A stretch of 64,000 nt of DNA from Siphonodentalium dalli (GCA_032622095.1 CP136064.1:259697863-259761862), one strand, 5' to 3'. Positions 35,901 through 46,332 are shown, numbered from the stretch's first letter. The notes: generated by a model from the sequence alone, not told the origin. Numbers and translations are program-made.

Positions 35901-36965
35901 TATCTATAGCTGGCCATTTTAGTATCCCAGGACATGACGCAACGGACTTGCGTTTCTTGGTTCTCACCTTGGTATCAGGTGGACTACAAATGAGATTGGT
36001 TAAGGAGGACATGTGGATCCACAAGTTGGGTTCATTGTGCCGGAAGGACTCGACACGCAAATAAATCACCGACACGGATAACAACGTCATTGGTTTGACT
36101 ACAGTTAGACGTAATCGGGCATAAATATAAACCTGACTTTTCATACATAGTTTGTGTCGCAGCATACCTGGATTTTGTGGCATAAACACCTGAGTACTTG
36201 CTGATGGGATGAAACCTTTAGTCTTTGCATCAGCAACCACATTTCGGCCCTGTAAGGTTGAAGGAATAGTTTGTGGTTATAACAATAATTACAAACAAAT
36301 TAATGATAAAAACTCGAAGTTGCCTGTCTTCTGTATTATAAGATTTGTTGTGTTTTGCTATGTATGGTCAAATTGAAAACAAATAATTGACCTCCGTTCT
36401 CGTAATTTAAATATAACCAATCACCAACCAATGAAATCGCACATGGTCTGAGCCACAACCAAGTCGGCTTTTCAATGAGACTGGTTACTAACATGACCTT
36501 AATGGGGAATCTTCTCTCAAACAAACTAGAACAAAATAATATGTCTTTATACAGTTTTTATAAAAAATAATTTAAAAAAAATGCTTTCCTCAAAATTTTG
36601 GGCTCCTTCTCATTGCAATAAAGATTAGGTTAACAATCATAAATTAACAAATTTACATTGACACAGTGAAAATCTGTAATTCAATGCTATGTTAACAGTT
36701 TCACATTGACAGTCCAATATTGAAATAATTACATGAAAATTTAAACTTTCAAAGGCTTAGTTAGTGAAATAGAGATATGAACATGTAATAGTCATGTATA
36801 TAAATAGAGGTTCTTAATCATTATTAATTTATTATTGATAATACTCACTTCCTTCAGTATAGAATCAATCTCCTGTTTCGAGACTGATTTGGAGGCATTT
36901 ATGTTTTTTACACCAGATGTACGAACAGGCTTGGTATTGATATTTATATTCATCTTATTGTCCAT
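29745..36965 (-). CDS. RHIM-like motif plus Death domain adaptor, 218 aa (IMD / RIPK1 C-terminus-like)
   Basis: Five coding exons (36965-36849, 36249-36168, 33144-32968, 31870-31796, 29950-29745) have GT/AG borders and matching phases (0, 1, 1, 1). Residues 78-91 (NSATNVMVGKHNIV) fit the RHIM core (I/V-x-V-G-x-x-N), aligning with the IQIGxxN core of RIPK1, with Met for the usual Gln. Residues about 132-214 are a Death domain: VSAAIGQNWRRVLRQFGITD, then EIDALHHDF, EGLRGTVYQGLLKW and LAEILNSLG, closest by eye to that of RIPK1. RHIM followed by C-terminal DD, with no kinase, is the layout of the insect adaptor IMD. The start is supported by an in-frame TGA upstream. I infer a cytosolic adaptor in NF-kB or cell-death signalling; other kinase-less RHIM-DD proteins remain possible. 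The introns are transposon-rich. Confidence 0.82.
30018..30370. repeat. Composite GAGGTCCCCAGAGGGTGAAT-family repeat in intron 4
   Basis: Begins with a compact hairpin and continues as an inverted copy of about 1130-1360 (CAGATTGAAGTTCCCAAATG, AATGTGTCGTCTGCCAATTT). It ends with another partial family motif near 30320-30365. Confidence 0.7.
30549..30824. repeat. CCCTTCCACGATGG-family MITE, eroded left TTAA
   Basis: Same layout as 21818-22072. The right end ATGAAAGGG is followed by TTAA; the left flank reads TCAA, so one target base appears mutated. It lies in intron 4 of the RHIM-Death gene. Confidence 0.75.
31075..31150. repeat. Short hairpin, GAGGTCCCCAGAGGGTGAAT family
   Basis: A GAGGTCCCCAGAGGGTGAAT arm and its complement around a short turn. 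Followed within about 180 bp by ATAGAAAGGGTTAA, an end-like motif also seen at 7431 and 35880. Confidence 0.7.
31796..31870 (-). CDS. RHIM-Death gene exon 4 (Death domain start)
   Basis: A 75-bp exon after TTATTGTAG with donor GTGAGT, encoding CGNEVKEVHLTEVSAAIGQN and WRRV. The WRRV Trp is the conserved helix-2 Trp of Death domains. Confidence 0.82.
32100..32295. repeat. Partial hairpin MITE in intron 3
   Basis: Contains alternating CTTATATATGCGAG-type cores and ends GCTGCACCAGCGCAGCTCCC, an inverted and partly eroded member of the CCCTTCCACGATGG family. Confidence 0.6.
32660..32917. mobile_element. TTAA-flanked MITE next to RHIM exon
   Basis: A 258-bp element flanked by TTAA (32656-32659 and 32918-32921), ends CACTTTCACGATGG and CATGAAAGGG, with alternating hairpin cores. 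Its right edge is only about 50 bp from the donor of the RHIM-encoding exon. Confidence 0.82.
32968..33144 (-). CDS. RHIM-Death gene exon 3 (RHIM-like motif)
   Basis: A 177-bp exon after TTTTTGCAG with donor GTAAGT. It encodes KNIQVNINSATNVMVGKHN and on to KLSYLMG. The core VMVGKHN holds the RHIM-like tetrad. It is bracketed within about 100 bp by hairpin-forming mobile elements on both sides. Confidence 0.82.
33185..33434. mobile_element. Composite hairpin element next to RHIM exon acceptor
   Basis: The first 60 bp match the dispersed GTCGTAAGTCGGGATT / GCATTCTCTTATATATG repeat. From 33246 an almost perfect hairpin with about 85-bp arms (TATATAATCGACTCCTTAAC and complement; turn TTCTGTGAGA) is a sister of 22131-22328. 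Confidence 0.8.
33880..35782. mobile_element. hAT-like element, itself interrupted, in RHIM-Death intron 2
   Basis: Ends TAGGGTTGAAACGATTA and the complement of TAGTGTTGAAATGATTA, with an exact 8-bp duplication CATCTGTC (33872-33879 and 35783-35790). ACTAGTCGA motifs repeat just inside both ends. Another element, 34751-35715, is nested in it. No transposase. Confidence 0.92.
34751..35715. mobile_element. Nested hAT-like element
   Basis: Ends CAGTGTTCGCGCTG and exact complement, with an exact 8-bp duplication GTCGACGC (34743-34750 and 35716-35723). The inside carries repeated TTTAGCCAAA motifs and a G-run at 35039-35052. It inserted into the 33880-35782 element and is therefore younger. Confidence 0.92.
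36168..36249 (-). CDS. RHIM-Death gene exon 2
   Basis: An 82-bp exon after acceptor ACCTTACAG, encoding residues 40-66 (GRNVVADAKTKGFIPSASTQ and on), ending in phase 1 at CCAG|GTATGC. No domain is recognised in it. Confidence 0.75.
36250..36848. other. Intron 1 of the RHIM-Death gene, no repeat seen
   Basis: A roughly 600-bp AT-rich intron without recognisable elements. Confidence 0.6.
36849..36965 (-). CDS. RHIM-Death gene exon 1 (start)
   Basis: Encodes residues 1-39, a basic, Asn/Ser-rich N-terminus beginning MDNKMNININTKPVRTSG and ending QEIDSILKE in phase 0. The donor is GTGAGT. An in-frame TGA lies seven codons upstream of the Met codon. Confidence 0.78.
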
Positions 36966-37122
36966 GTCTGGTGAATCTTCTTTATTGTTTTGTCATGTGC
37001 CTCATTCCTGTCATGTTATATAGTGGTTATTTTGTACATGTACACCTGTAATGGAGTTTAAATATGAAAGTGTCAATGAATCTGCAGCTCACCTTGGAGA
37101 AGGGATAATGTCATATTACAGT

Positions 37123-38075
37123 TGGTGATGTCGACCGAACCCTGTGGTCCGGTCCACTGTCTAGACGGCCCAGTCTAGGCTGGTCCATGCCATTCTGGTC
37201 CGGTACCTTTGCCTGGACCGTTCCAAAGTGGTCCGGTCAACTTACATGTGAATGAGTTTCCCTTTTACATGGGAAATTAAGTTGTGCAAACAAGGTGCGC
37301 AAACAATGTTTGCAGTATTGCTTGCCACAATTAACAAGGTGGCACTGAATAACCCAGTACATATGTAAATTGAATATAAACGTTTAGAGATGATTTAGCA
37401 TTTTACTTGTGTATATTACGTCATTAAAGATGCACATTACACATCGCTTTTCGAGACAACATTCTGGAGGGTAAGATTGTTATTCGAACAGTATAAGTTA
37501 TTCTGTTTTACGTAAGGGTACCGTACATGGTGTCATGTTCCCAGCCTGAAATTTATATTCAACCGAGCCACCCCAGAGGCAAGGTTGAATATAATTCCTA
37601 GGCCAGGAACATCACAACATGCACCCTGGACCCTAGCAGGAAACAGAATAACCTGTTTGACATATTTCTGACAATGGTGTGTCATAATACTGTCATTGGG
37701 TCTTGAACTGTTTATCAGACTAATTAACTGTGATATTTTATAATTATATCATTACAAAAACAGAAACAAAAATAACAATGAATATTCTTAGACTCTTAGT
37801 GTCAATACCGAAGATGATGATAACTTGTATGGAAATTTGTCACAATTTGCATTTGGCAGCATCTGAAACCTGACAGAGTCTCACATCACGACAGCAGATA
37901 ACAGTATACAAAGTCATGTTGAAGTCACATACATGTGTAAACTATGTAATAGTTCCATTAAAACTATATAGTCTGGACCGGACCAGTCCAGCTCGCACTG
38001 GACCAGTCTAGAAGGGGTGGATAAGTCCCCAGTCCGGTACAGTCATGGACTGGTACCTGACCGTTTTTTTCACTA
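37123..38075. mobile_element. hAT-like element just upstream of the RHIM-Death gene start
   Basis: A 953-bp unit with an exact 8-bp duplication ATTACAGT (37115-37122 and 38076-38083). The terminal repeats are short and imperfect (TGGTGATG versus TAGTGAAA). Many GGTCCGGTCC / TGGACCAGTC motifs crowd both ends, resembling subterminal transposase sites. A foldback of about 165 bp lies at 37491-37655. The left edge is 158 bp upstream of the start codon. Confidence 0.82.
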
Positions 38076-38083
38076 ATTACAGT

Positions 38084-39229
38084 CAATGGAGCACTAAGGA
38101 ATTATAGTTGTTCTGAGTCGCATAGTCATATTGAATGATAATATGAGACGAACTGGCCATCATATGTTAAGGTAAGAAAATTTCTGTTACACCGGGACCA
38201 TATATATGCAATTTATTTAGATAAATATTAGATTCTTCTGGAATGTCAACAATATGATTTGCTTTGTGTGCTATTACATTTCTGGCAAAACATCAACGAC
38301 ATATACAGGGAAATACGAATGCCAGTATGACGTCGCTTTGGATACGAAATCAGATGCCATCTAACATTAGGTGCAATACCGGGTGAACGTGTGTTTACTA
38401 ATTTACTAAACTAAAGAAAAGTTTATTTTGTGATATGATAAATATTTAAGACATTTATGAGATGAATCATGTTTTGATGATGTTGCTGATGAAAATTTGC
38501 AGTTTTACATAATTTCAGAATGGAATACCAACACTTCCAGTCGTCCATATTTATGATTTTATTAATGGTTAATGTTTAAAGTATAAGCCATGTAACGCCT
38601 TTACCCAATGAATGATGTTATGTTGGCTACATGAAAAGATAAATTTTGCAGTTTAAATTTAATTGCAATGACGTTTCCAAGATGGCGCCGAATCAAATTC
38701 AATATGGCGGCACCCATGTTGAAAAGCGAACTTAGTATAAGGACGACTAGCGCATGAATTGCTATTCTATGGTCATCCTTAAAAAAATATATAGTATCTG
38801 AAGATAATAGTCTGTATCTGTAGAGTTTCAGTGCAGGGGCCAATGCCCGCCATAGGTGCACTGGGATTGTGTAGATCCGCCACGCAATTTGTCTAGGATT
38901 TTTTTGCCGAACCTGTGACTTATTCCAGGTCTTAAGATTCCACGTGAATCACGGAATCGATTCTCGTAATGATTCTCGCAAAACTTTTCAATTTTCAGTG
39001 CTTTATGACTAACTTGATTCAGAATTTGATTCTCGCAAAATGAAATGTATTTTAAACCTTGTTAATCGCCACGGTAGGGATCTTTAACATGCTCACGTTG
39101 GTGTACATGGGGCAGACAGTGTGCTCAACCTGATGTCATCCGTGGTCCTGACATTATGAGAGGAGCGGAGGTAAGAAATTCACTCAGTACGTGTTTTTCA
39201 AATTTTGTCTGAGATTCTTCTTCTTCTGG
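38084..39229. other. Intergenic, no gene recognised
   Basis: AT-rich; two stretches read GATTCTCGCAAAA (about 38973 and 39030). No coding or RNA gene was seen. Confidence 0.5.
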
Positions 39230-39415
39230 AATCGTTCTCAGAGCACTGGTGGCATCGATGGTTGATTCATGATGCCCATGGTACTGAAGGTGCAGATGGT
39301 CATACAAAGTCTGACCGATACTATGTCGGATTCGAACCCTCGACCATGTCGAGGGTGTAGCTCAGAGGTCGGCCCACAAACCAACTGAACTCATCGATCT
39401 ACAGCGGTAGGCCTG
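39170..39415 (-). mobile_element. tRNA-derived SINE
   Basis: On the minus strand, GATGAGTTCAGTTGGTTTGT resembles a Pol III A box and GAGGGTTCGAATCCGACATA carries a canonical B box (GGTTCGAATCC), about 60 bp apart. The body continues TACCATGGGCATCATGAATC and ends in an AGAAGAAGAAG run. A 5'-truncated plus-strand copy is at 9995-10085. Confidence 0.75.
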
Positions 39416-40266
39416 TATATGTTTAAAGTTTCTGAATTTGAGTCATTTCTGACTATAAATAAAAAATTATTACGTCAAATTGCTAATCCCTTAGTTACAA
39501 TCCTTCTCATTATTATGTATATTTTGTATTATATATTTATTTTATTATTATTTTAATTTATATCATCATTTTGTAAAACTCTTGTGGCCAGATTTTCTGA
39601 ATCTTCAAAGAAAACAGTTGCAGATTGAGCTATGTCTTGTATAATCCCTTAAAAATAAAAATGACAGATTCGATGGGATATCTAATAGCCCGCATCGTTA
39701 CTTACACATAAACAAAATCTTCTTAATTTATGGCAAAATGAAATAACGAAGTAGCAACAAATTATTCTTTTTAAACTTGAAGGGAATTCCCCGCTCTAGA
39801 ACCAGGAAGTGTCGCAACTAACTTCCTTATTACCATTTCCTTATTGAGCGAAAGGGTAAACTAATTTTTACGACTGAACAAAACGGAACAACCCGAGGGA
39901 CAAAATCCGGGAAAAACTGTTTCTGTCAATTTGTTGAATATACATCATACTCTTCTTATTAATAGAGACCTTTCACAAAATCACAATTCCGATTGCGGAT
40001 ATAGACATTATCCTACCCGGACAGGCCACAAATTCTATCTTTACGCACGGGCCGTGTGTGGGGGGGGGGGGGGTCTTATGTGAGACGAAATATACCCAAC
40101 TCAGTTAAAGTATATATGTGTAGATGTGTCAAGGATGTGCACCCGGTCCTGCTTGGGAACTCTCTAACATTATACGTCGTACTTGATGATCCCATACACT
40201 GGTGTGCATCTGGGATGGCGGCCAATATGGCCACCGTGAATTATTTTATGCGACGGATTCTGATCT
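39416..40266. other. Intergenic, G-run only
   Basis: AT-rich sequence with a G homopolymer near 40060. No gene was recognised; a 104-codon frame beginning in the G-run looks spurious. Confidence 0.5.
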
Positions 40267-40438
40267 ATACATGTTATCGCTGCAGTGAATTGATCTGGGG
40301 CGAAGTATCACGTCGAGTTGAAGAGGTCAGATCGCTGGATCAAACGAGCCGCCGCAGGCGTCGAGTTTGATCCAGCGATCTGACCTCTTCATCGAGACCT
40401 GATGCGAAGCCCAGATCAATTCACTGCAGCGATGACAG
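40267..40438. repeat. Foldback with about 80-bp arms
   Basis: Arms include ATCGCTGCAGTGAATTGATC and GAAGAGGTCAGATCGCTGGA with complements, turning near CGCCGCAGGCG. No target duplication was identified. It may be a hairpin MITE. Confidence 0.75.
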
Positions 40439-43095
40439 GTTTATTATATGACATGCTTTTTATTTAAAAATCACATGCTTTTTATTTAAAAAGCACAATT
40501 TCTCTCATTAATTATGAAATTAAACCAATTCACACGCTCGCTAGTACAAAAATAAAGAAAGAACTGTCCTGCTTTTTCCGGTCATGCGCAGCATGCGAGA
40601 TGAGGAAGGGTGGTATGACATCGGATCAATCTGCAGCTGATCCGATGGCCAGGAAATGATCGCTATACAATAGCGGTATTGGGGAAAGAAAAACGATAGT
40701 CATATAATAAACCCTGATATCGATTGATGTAGGCCTACACAATTGATAGGCCGAATAATTGAGTTTCTTCGACATGTTTATTTCAAAGAGTAGGACTCGG
40801 TGCGGCGGCATGTGATTTACAAGAAAAGACTTCTCAGTCGCGAATCGCATGTCCGTAATATAATATTTTCCGATGAAACTTGTACGAATCAATTAAGAAT
40901 AAAGTGTGTATTTAAATTAACATACTTACTATCCACAACGCATAGCAATACATGTAGGACAGACAATTCTCACATATATATCTCCCACATATCTATGCAT
41001 AATATCGCGATGATGGCTGTGCATGTATCAGCAGAGGAGATAGCATACATATTTGCAATTCGGTGTGCAATTATTTTTTTGAAATATATATATGAATTAT
41101 ATGTTACATTTTTAATTAATCGGTTTAATTGGTATATTTCTCTCTGGGCATAAAAAAACAAACAAACTTACACGGGACATATCACGTATTCGACAATACA
41201 AAACAACACATACATGTATATCTGACGCACGACATGCACAAGACGTCAATTTAAAGCGATAAGTGATTCAAATCAAAACCTGTATATAGTAACAGATTTT
41301 CTTGCATGTTTTTGTGTTTGATTTTGTTCCGGGGATCAAAGTTGTTGACAAATGCATCAACTAATTAATGCAGACTAAATACATATATAACATAAAATAA
41401 AATGTATTGAACAAATATAGGCTGTTGATCGAGGGACAGTACCTTTGTCGCACAAGATCATTTTAACCCTCTTCAAGACAGCTTCATGTAAATTTGTTTA
41501 TCATCAACGGAAAATTAATGTTAATGTATTTTATTGAAGCTATTCATAGTTTATACGACAACAATACAGAGCGCCTGTCCTCGTCTGTCTCTGTATATAT
41601 GTATGCATGGAGAATTGATAATAGTTATACTCGGTATAATACATCTCTATCACATTTAGGTCACGTACGTATTGTGTCAAATAGTAAATAAGTATTTCAA
41701 GTATTTATCGACCTATTATGATTAACGGCACGCGAGGAAGGCGAGCACTATAACTGTAAGGCTTTATATTCTTTTTATTGAATAACCAAACATACACGGA
41801 ATAACACAGATGCACACATTTATTTATTATAATAGAAAGGTGTCGTGGACATAGAACATGTCAAATAACTTCAAGAAAGATTGTGCACGATCCACGATAC
41901 AATGCTGTACAATGCTGCGAACAGTTAGGATATATGTCAGACAGATATGTTGGCACTTAGATATGTGTTGTTCCACGTGTATATGGATGGCATGTGGGAT
42001 GGGCCGGGGAGGGGGCTTATGTTAATAGAGTAGTCACCATTTGTTCGAGTGAAAGTAATTCATCGCATGCCTACAAAATATTTCGTTGTTTATGACCAAT
42101 CAATGACTCGCGATATTTCGACTTTCTATTCTATATACCAGTATAATATTGGATATCTAATGACCGACTTTTAAAGTGTTGTATATATCTACTATCGGGT
42201 TTCATTTTCATGTTCTCGTTTCGTTAGAAGCCAAGGCTTTAATTTTTGGTCTATTATATAATGTGCAACTCCAAGCATATGTATCTTCGTTCGACCTCTC
42301 GATAACATGCAGCTGTTACTCTGAACCGAGCTGACAATAGATCACTGGATCTGGGCGCATGTCATAAATCAAATAATCGTATTACACTTTCAAAAGATAT
42401 CATGTTAGGGAGAACACAATCTTTGTGCATCACGAATTTAAATGTTAAGAAAATTAATGAAGGAAATTATGTTCTGGTCGTGTCGCGTCAGGTCGGGTAC
42501 AGGATTACCCCCTTCATGTACTTGACATGTTGCTATTACTTGGTTATTCAGTTGTATTCATCAAACCACATGAACCATGCGGAATTCTGTATATTCACGG
42601 TCATAAATGATAACTCTTCACGTTTTGTATACATGGACGGGCAGCGTAAATAATCATGTGAGAAACTATACTGGGCATTAAAGTGACATAAGTTTCTTAT
42701 TCGTTGATGCTATATGCCAATCGCAGGTACGTGCATAGTTATATTTCGTAGTTATTTGTGGGAAAGAGGTCCACTGTTATATTTTCAGCTGCATCGATCG
42801 TCGCATTATGCAGTATATTTCTGTTGAATAGAGTAGAGATGACACCAAAATTAAATGTCTGAATTTAGGTACTTTATTGAAAATTTATTTGCAACTTTTC
42901 TACAATAACATTTCAAGTTGGTATATATGCACATGTTTGGTCGCTAGTCCACACAACTGCATGGTACCAATTATAGTACTTTGAAATTAGGATATTCTAT
43001 GATGAATGTTAACCATTCCACGATTCCACCTTCCAAATTCTTATTATCAATTGGTATACGTTCAGAAAACTGATAGCTATACGGCTCTATCTATA
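40439..43095. other. Intergenic, no gene recognised
   Basis: About 2.7 kb of AT-rich DNA with a short duplication of ACATGCTTTTTATTTAAAAA near 40450-40492. All open frames are short and unrecognised. Confidence 0.5.
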
Positions 43096-43260
43096 TATCT
43101 CAAAGAGTAGGATTTGTCTGTCTGTTCGTCCGTCTGTCTGTCCGGATTTTCTCCAAGACCCCTGGACCGATTTCGACCAAAGTTGGTGTGGTGACTCGGG
43201 TTACCCTGGCGGAGATTATAACGGCGTTTGTGTTTCAAAACTGTTTGAATGATCAAATTC
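43096..43260. repeat. Dispersed repeat, GTCCGTCTGTCTGTCCGGAT type, copy 1
   Basis: Shares GTCTGTCTGTCCGGATTTTC, GACCGATTTC-ACCAAA and GGTGACTCGGGTTACCCTGG with 43596-43710. Direct repeats about 480 bp apart. Confidence 0.7.
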
Positions 43261-43309
43261 GATCATATTCGCGCTTCTGTCTAAAATCAGGCCCCTTACG
43301 ACCAAAAGG

Positions 43310-43390
43310 CCCACATGCTCCTTTGTAAGAGGGACCGCAGCCCCGCCCGCCGCAGCCTCGTCCGCCGCAGCCCCGCCCGCCGCAGCCGCC
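43310..43390. repeat. GC-rich short tandem repeat (CCGCCGCAGCC)
   Basis: Three to four imperfect copies of GCAGCCCCGCCCGCC lie in otherwise AT-rich DNA. The minus-strand frame 43477-43253 reads it as repeated GGRGC within a 74-codon ORF. No homology was recognised, so I treat it as repeat, not gene. Confidence 0.6.
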
Positions 43391-43595
43391 GCTGAATAAA
43401 GACTCTCGAAGGGAGTCTGTTTCAGTTAGTACCCTATATAGTTCAACATGGATTTCATGTTGTTTCATTTTCGCCACTTGTATTATATATTCTGACGCAT
43501 AACTATGCTATTCTCTTATACTTAGCAACTGTGTTATATAGATGTGGTCGATGGGATATTATAGTTTAATTCTTAAAAGTAAATCGATATATATA

Positions 43596-43710
43596 AGGTA
43601 TAGGATCTGTCTATTTGTCCGTCTGTCTGCCGGTCCGGATTTTCTCCCATGCAGACTGCTGGTCCGATTTCACCAAATTTGGAGTGGTGACTCGGGATAC
43701 CCTGGCGGAT
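43596..43710. repeat. Dispersed repeat, GTCCGTCTGTCTGTCCGGAT type, copy 2
   Basis: Second copy of the 43096-43260 repeat, in the same orientation, ending ATACCCTGGCGGA. Confidence 0.7.
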
Positions 43711-44039
43711 CAGTTTTGTTTTTAAATTTATTTAACAACATTTAATTGAATAAGTTCACAATGGGTCTCCCGGGTATTTCAGAATAAAATAAGTCTAATA
43801 TGAACTTATGTAAATATTTAGGTCCAATATGAAACTATTTGCAAGAGGAAAATTATGTTGCAGCACCGGATGTATATGCTCTTTATATATGTGTTTTCAC
43901 TGTGGCTCGCGCCATCCAACGGAATAACGGGTATAAGTCGACTATGGGTTTATTCCAGAATCAAATAAGTCCAATATGAACCAATGTCAATATTTAGATA
44001 CAATATGAACCTATCTGCACTAGGATATATTGAAGTAAC
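43711..44039. other. Intergenic with short duplication
   Basis: Two similar stretches (CAGAATAAAATAAGTCTAAT... at about 43780 and CAGAATCAAATAAGTCCAAT at about 43957) form a local direct repeat about 180 bp apart. No gene. Confidence 0.55.
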
Positions 44040-44047
44040 ATAATAAA

Positions 44048-44160
44048 CACAGGCCCCTGGGGGGAATACCAGATATACCATTATATACTATACCAGTGAC
44101 TGGTATACCGTATATATTATATGTTGGTATATATATCTGGTATCCCCCCAGGGGCCTGTG
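44048..44160. mobile_element. 113-bp MITE with 8-bp target duplication
   Basis: Starts CACAGGCCCCTGGGGGG and ends with the exact complement, with an exact 8-bp duplication ATAATAAA (44040-44047 and 44161-44168). The interior is an imperfect palindrome of TATACC/GGTATA. It shares CACAGG ends with 5502-5544. Confidence 0.88.
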
Positions 44161-44168
44161 ATAATAAA

Positions 44169-45120
44169 TATTAGCTCGACATATAACATAATAGGACATG
44201 TCTGTCATGTGAGCGAAGCGCACACAGGGGCGCGGGCTGCAAACGCACAACATGTGATCGGATACCCAAGCATACACATGATAGAACAAGTTGAAACCAT
44301 TTTTTTAAAAGGAGAAATATATATTATTCACGAAAATGATAGTGAAAAATAACGGAATCGGTGGTGGCTATAGTCAAACCCACCAGTGACTTTTTTTCCA
44401 GAAATTAACATCATCATCATCATCATCATCATCATCAATGTTTGGGGAGTAAGTCGCCATGACTTTTACCCCTTTCACATAATAACATACATATATAGAA
44501 TAACGTAAATGAATGAATTCAGTTTTAAAGTTATCCATGGCGTTTAGTCGTACATATATACCGCTCGTTATAACAGTTGTTATCGAATAGCTCCTTGAAC
44601 TGTAACGATTTTTTTAAGGCGAGCCTGTGGCTAAGTCCTAACTTATTTGCCAGCATTGTTGGTGTTAAAATTACTACATCATCTGACATCATACCATATT
44701 ATCTCCACTTGATAGGAAAATTTAGATTTTGCTGCCATTTGGAACTGAAACATTTATTTTTTGCTGACAAATCGCTCTTTTTCACAGAAATATTTTGTCA
44801 AAAACATTATCATTCAAACCGATATTGCGATAATGTCGAAATATTTGATTAATATAGTGTGGTAGTTATCTTATAAGTAGATATATGTAGATAGAAGTTA
44901 ACATAAATTTTTAACGGGTTGCGAGATACTGGATTTTAGCTCCCCCTCCCCCAAAAACGTTTTGGTCGAAAATTACACAATAACGAACCCAGTTACAACA
45001 ACAACAACAACAACAACAACAACATATTTTATTGATAACTGGTAATTCATGCATTAACATCGATTTTTGTAGTACCAAAATATTTGTTATAAACAACACG
45101 TGGCAAACTATATAATGCAC
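44169..45120. repeat. Intergenic with ATC and ACA microsatellites and a duplicated segment
   Basis: An ATC run at 44406-44437 and an ACA run near 44994-45022. The stretch about 44917-45022 (GGGTTGCGAGATACTGGATT ... CCAGTTACAACAACAA) is repeated at 45177-45395 with its own ACA run, suggesting duplication with microsatellite growth. No gene recognised. Confidence 0.65.
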
Positions 45121-45528
45121 ATGGCTCTGTAGTTATCTGCATATCACATGTATGAAGAATTGGACAGAAATTTGAACGGTTTGCGAGATATTGGATTTCA
45201 GCTATCGCTCACCCGAACACGTTTTGATTGAAAAAATACATATTTATGATAACGACAATACACACATTTTGAAATTATTCTAATAGGACCAAATTATAAT
45301 CATTCGATAAAAGCCGGATCCGTATACACCGCGAAAGTGGCTAAATATATCATTCCAAACTCCCAGTTACAACAACAACAACAACAACAACAAAAACAAC
45401 AACAAGAACAACACATTTTATTTATAACATGCATGTAATTTTATATATTGGACTTTGTAGATTGTTATACACGACACATAATATAGCCTAACACACACAG
45501 AACATAATCATTGTTGCTGCCATTGTGA

Positions 45529-46010
45529 TTGTTGGTGTCCATCTCATTCAATTGTCAATTAGACTCAAACCGATTGATGGCCCGAATATTATCATTCGTA
45601 CTGATCCAGCCCCTGGGTTTCGATCTATTGTTAAAGATGAGATGTATCATGTTAGACAAACTCAATATTTCTATTGAACTTGGACGTACCAAGTGTGTCA
45701 ACAAAAAGTCAAAAACCCAGTAGCAGAAAAAGCTGTCCAAGAACTTGAACACGAGATTGTGCGAGTGCAGGACAAACTAGATCTACTCGATGCGGTGCAG
45801 TTAGCATTAGCTGTTGCTAGACTTAATTCTCGTATTCGAGCACGGGGTATGTCAGCGCGTGAAATGTATTTCCAACCGACCACGAACGAACAGTTATCGG
45901 TAACTGACTTAAACTTAATAGCCGCACAAAATGAAGCTCGAGTAAAAAAATCCATATATGGCAAGAAACGTGAGCAGAAAGTTATGGGGGTATGTTTTTG
46001 TCCCATGTAG
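45529..46010 (+). pseudogene. LTR-retroelement integrase C-terminal fragment (frameshifted)
   Basis: The longest intact piece (45693-46010) has VAEKAVQELEHEIVRVQD and ARLNSRIRARGMSAREMY, the helical region after the catalytic core of integrases in gypsy-type LTR retrotransposons. Just upstream, GPNIIIRTDPAPGFRSIV and ELGRTKCVNKK belong to the same domain but lie in two other frames, so there is at least one frameshift and a stop. No protease, reverse transcriptase or LTR was found nearby. It is a dead fragment. Confidence 0.8.
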
Positions 46011-46276
46011 AAAGCCTTGTGACAGAGCGGGACAAGCGTTACAAAAGCCTATAAAGGATATTTTTATTATTCATTACGCCACCGTAGTGTGGTGTTTATT
46101 GCTTTTGGTTTTTTTGTATCGCATGGGCGATCGATAATTCACTGGGTGATTGTACATTCGGCAAACCTCGTTAGATTCCGTCACCGTTTCATCGTACCGA
46201 TAATTACGAGAGTACAACTAAGATTGGCACATGTGTTTACGTCACCGGTGTAATTGTGGGGACATGCTTCTATTAT

Positions 46277-46332
46277 GAAGGTTTGCTATCCCGAAGGTCC
46301 GCTATTCCGAAGGTTCTCTATTCCGAAGGTTT
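46277..46332. repeat. Short tandem repeat of CTATTCCGAAGGTT
   Basis: Three to four imperfect copies of a roughly 17-bp unit (GCTATCCCGAAGGTC, GCTATTCCGAAGGTT, CTATTCCGAAGGTTT). Confidence 0.75.

Noticed and set aside
40056-40370. 104-codon frame starting MWGGGGSYVRR
   Set aside because: It starts in a G homopolymer and ends in a hairpin repeat, with no recognisable domain.
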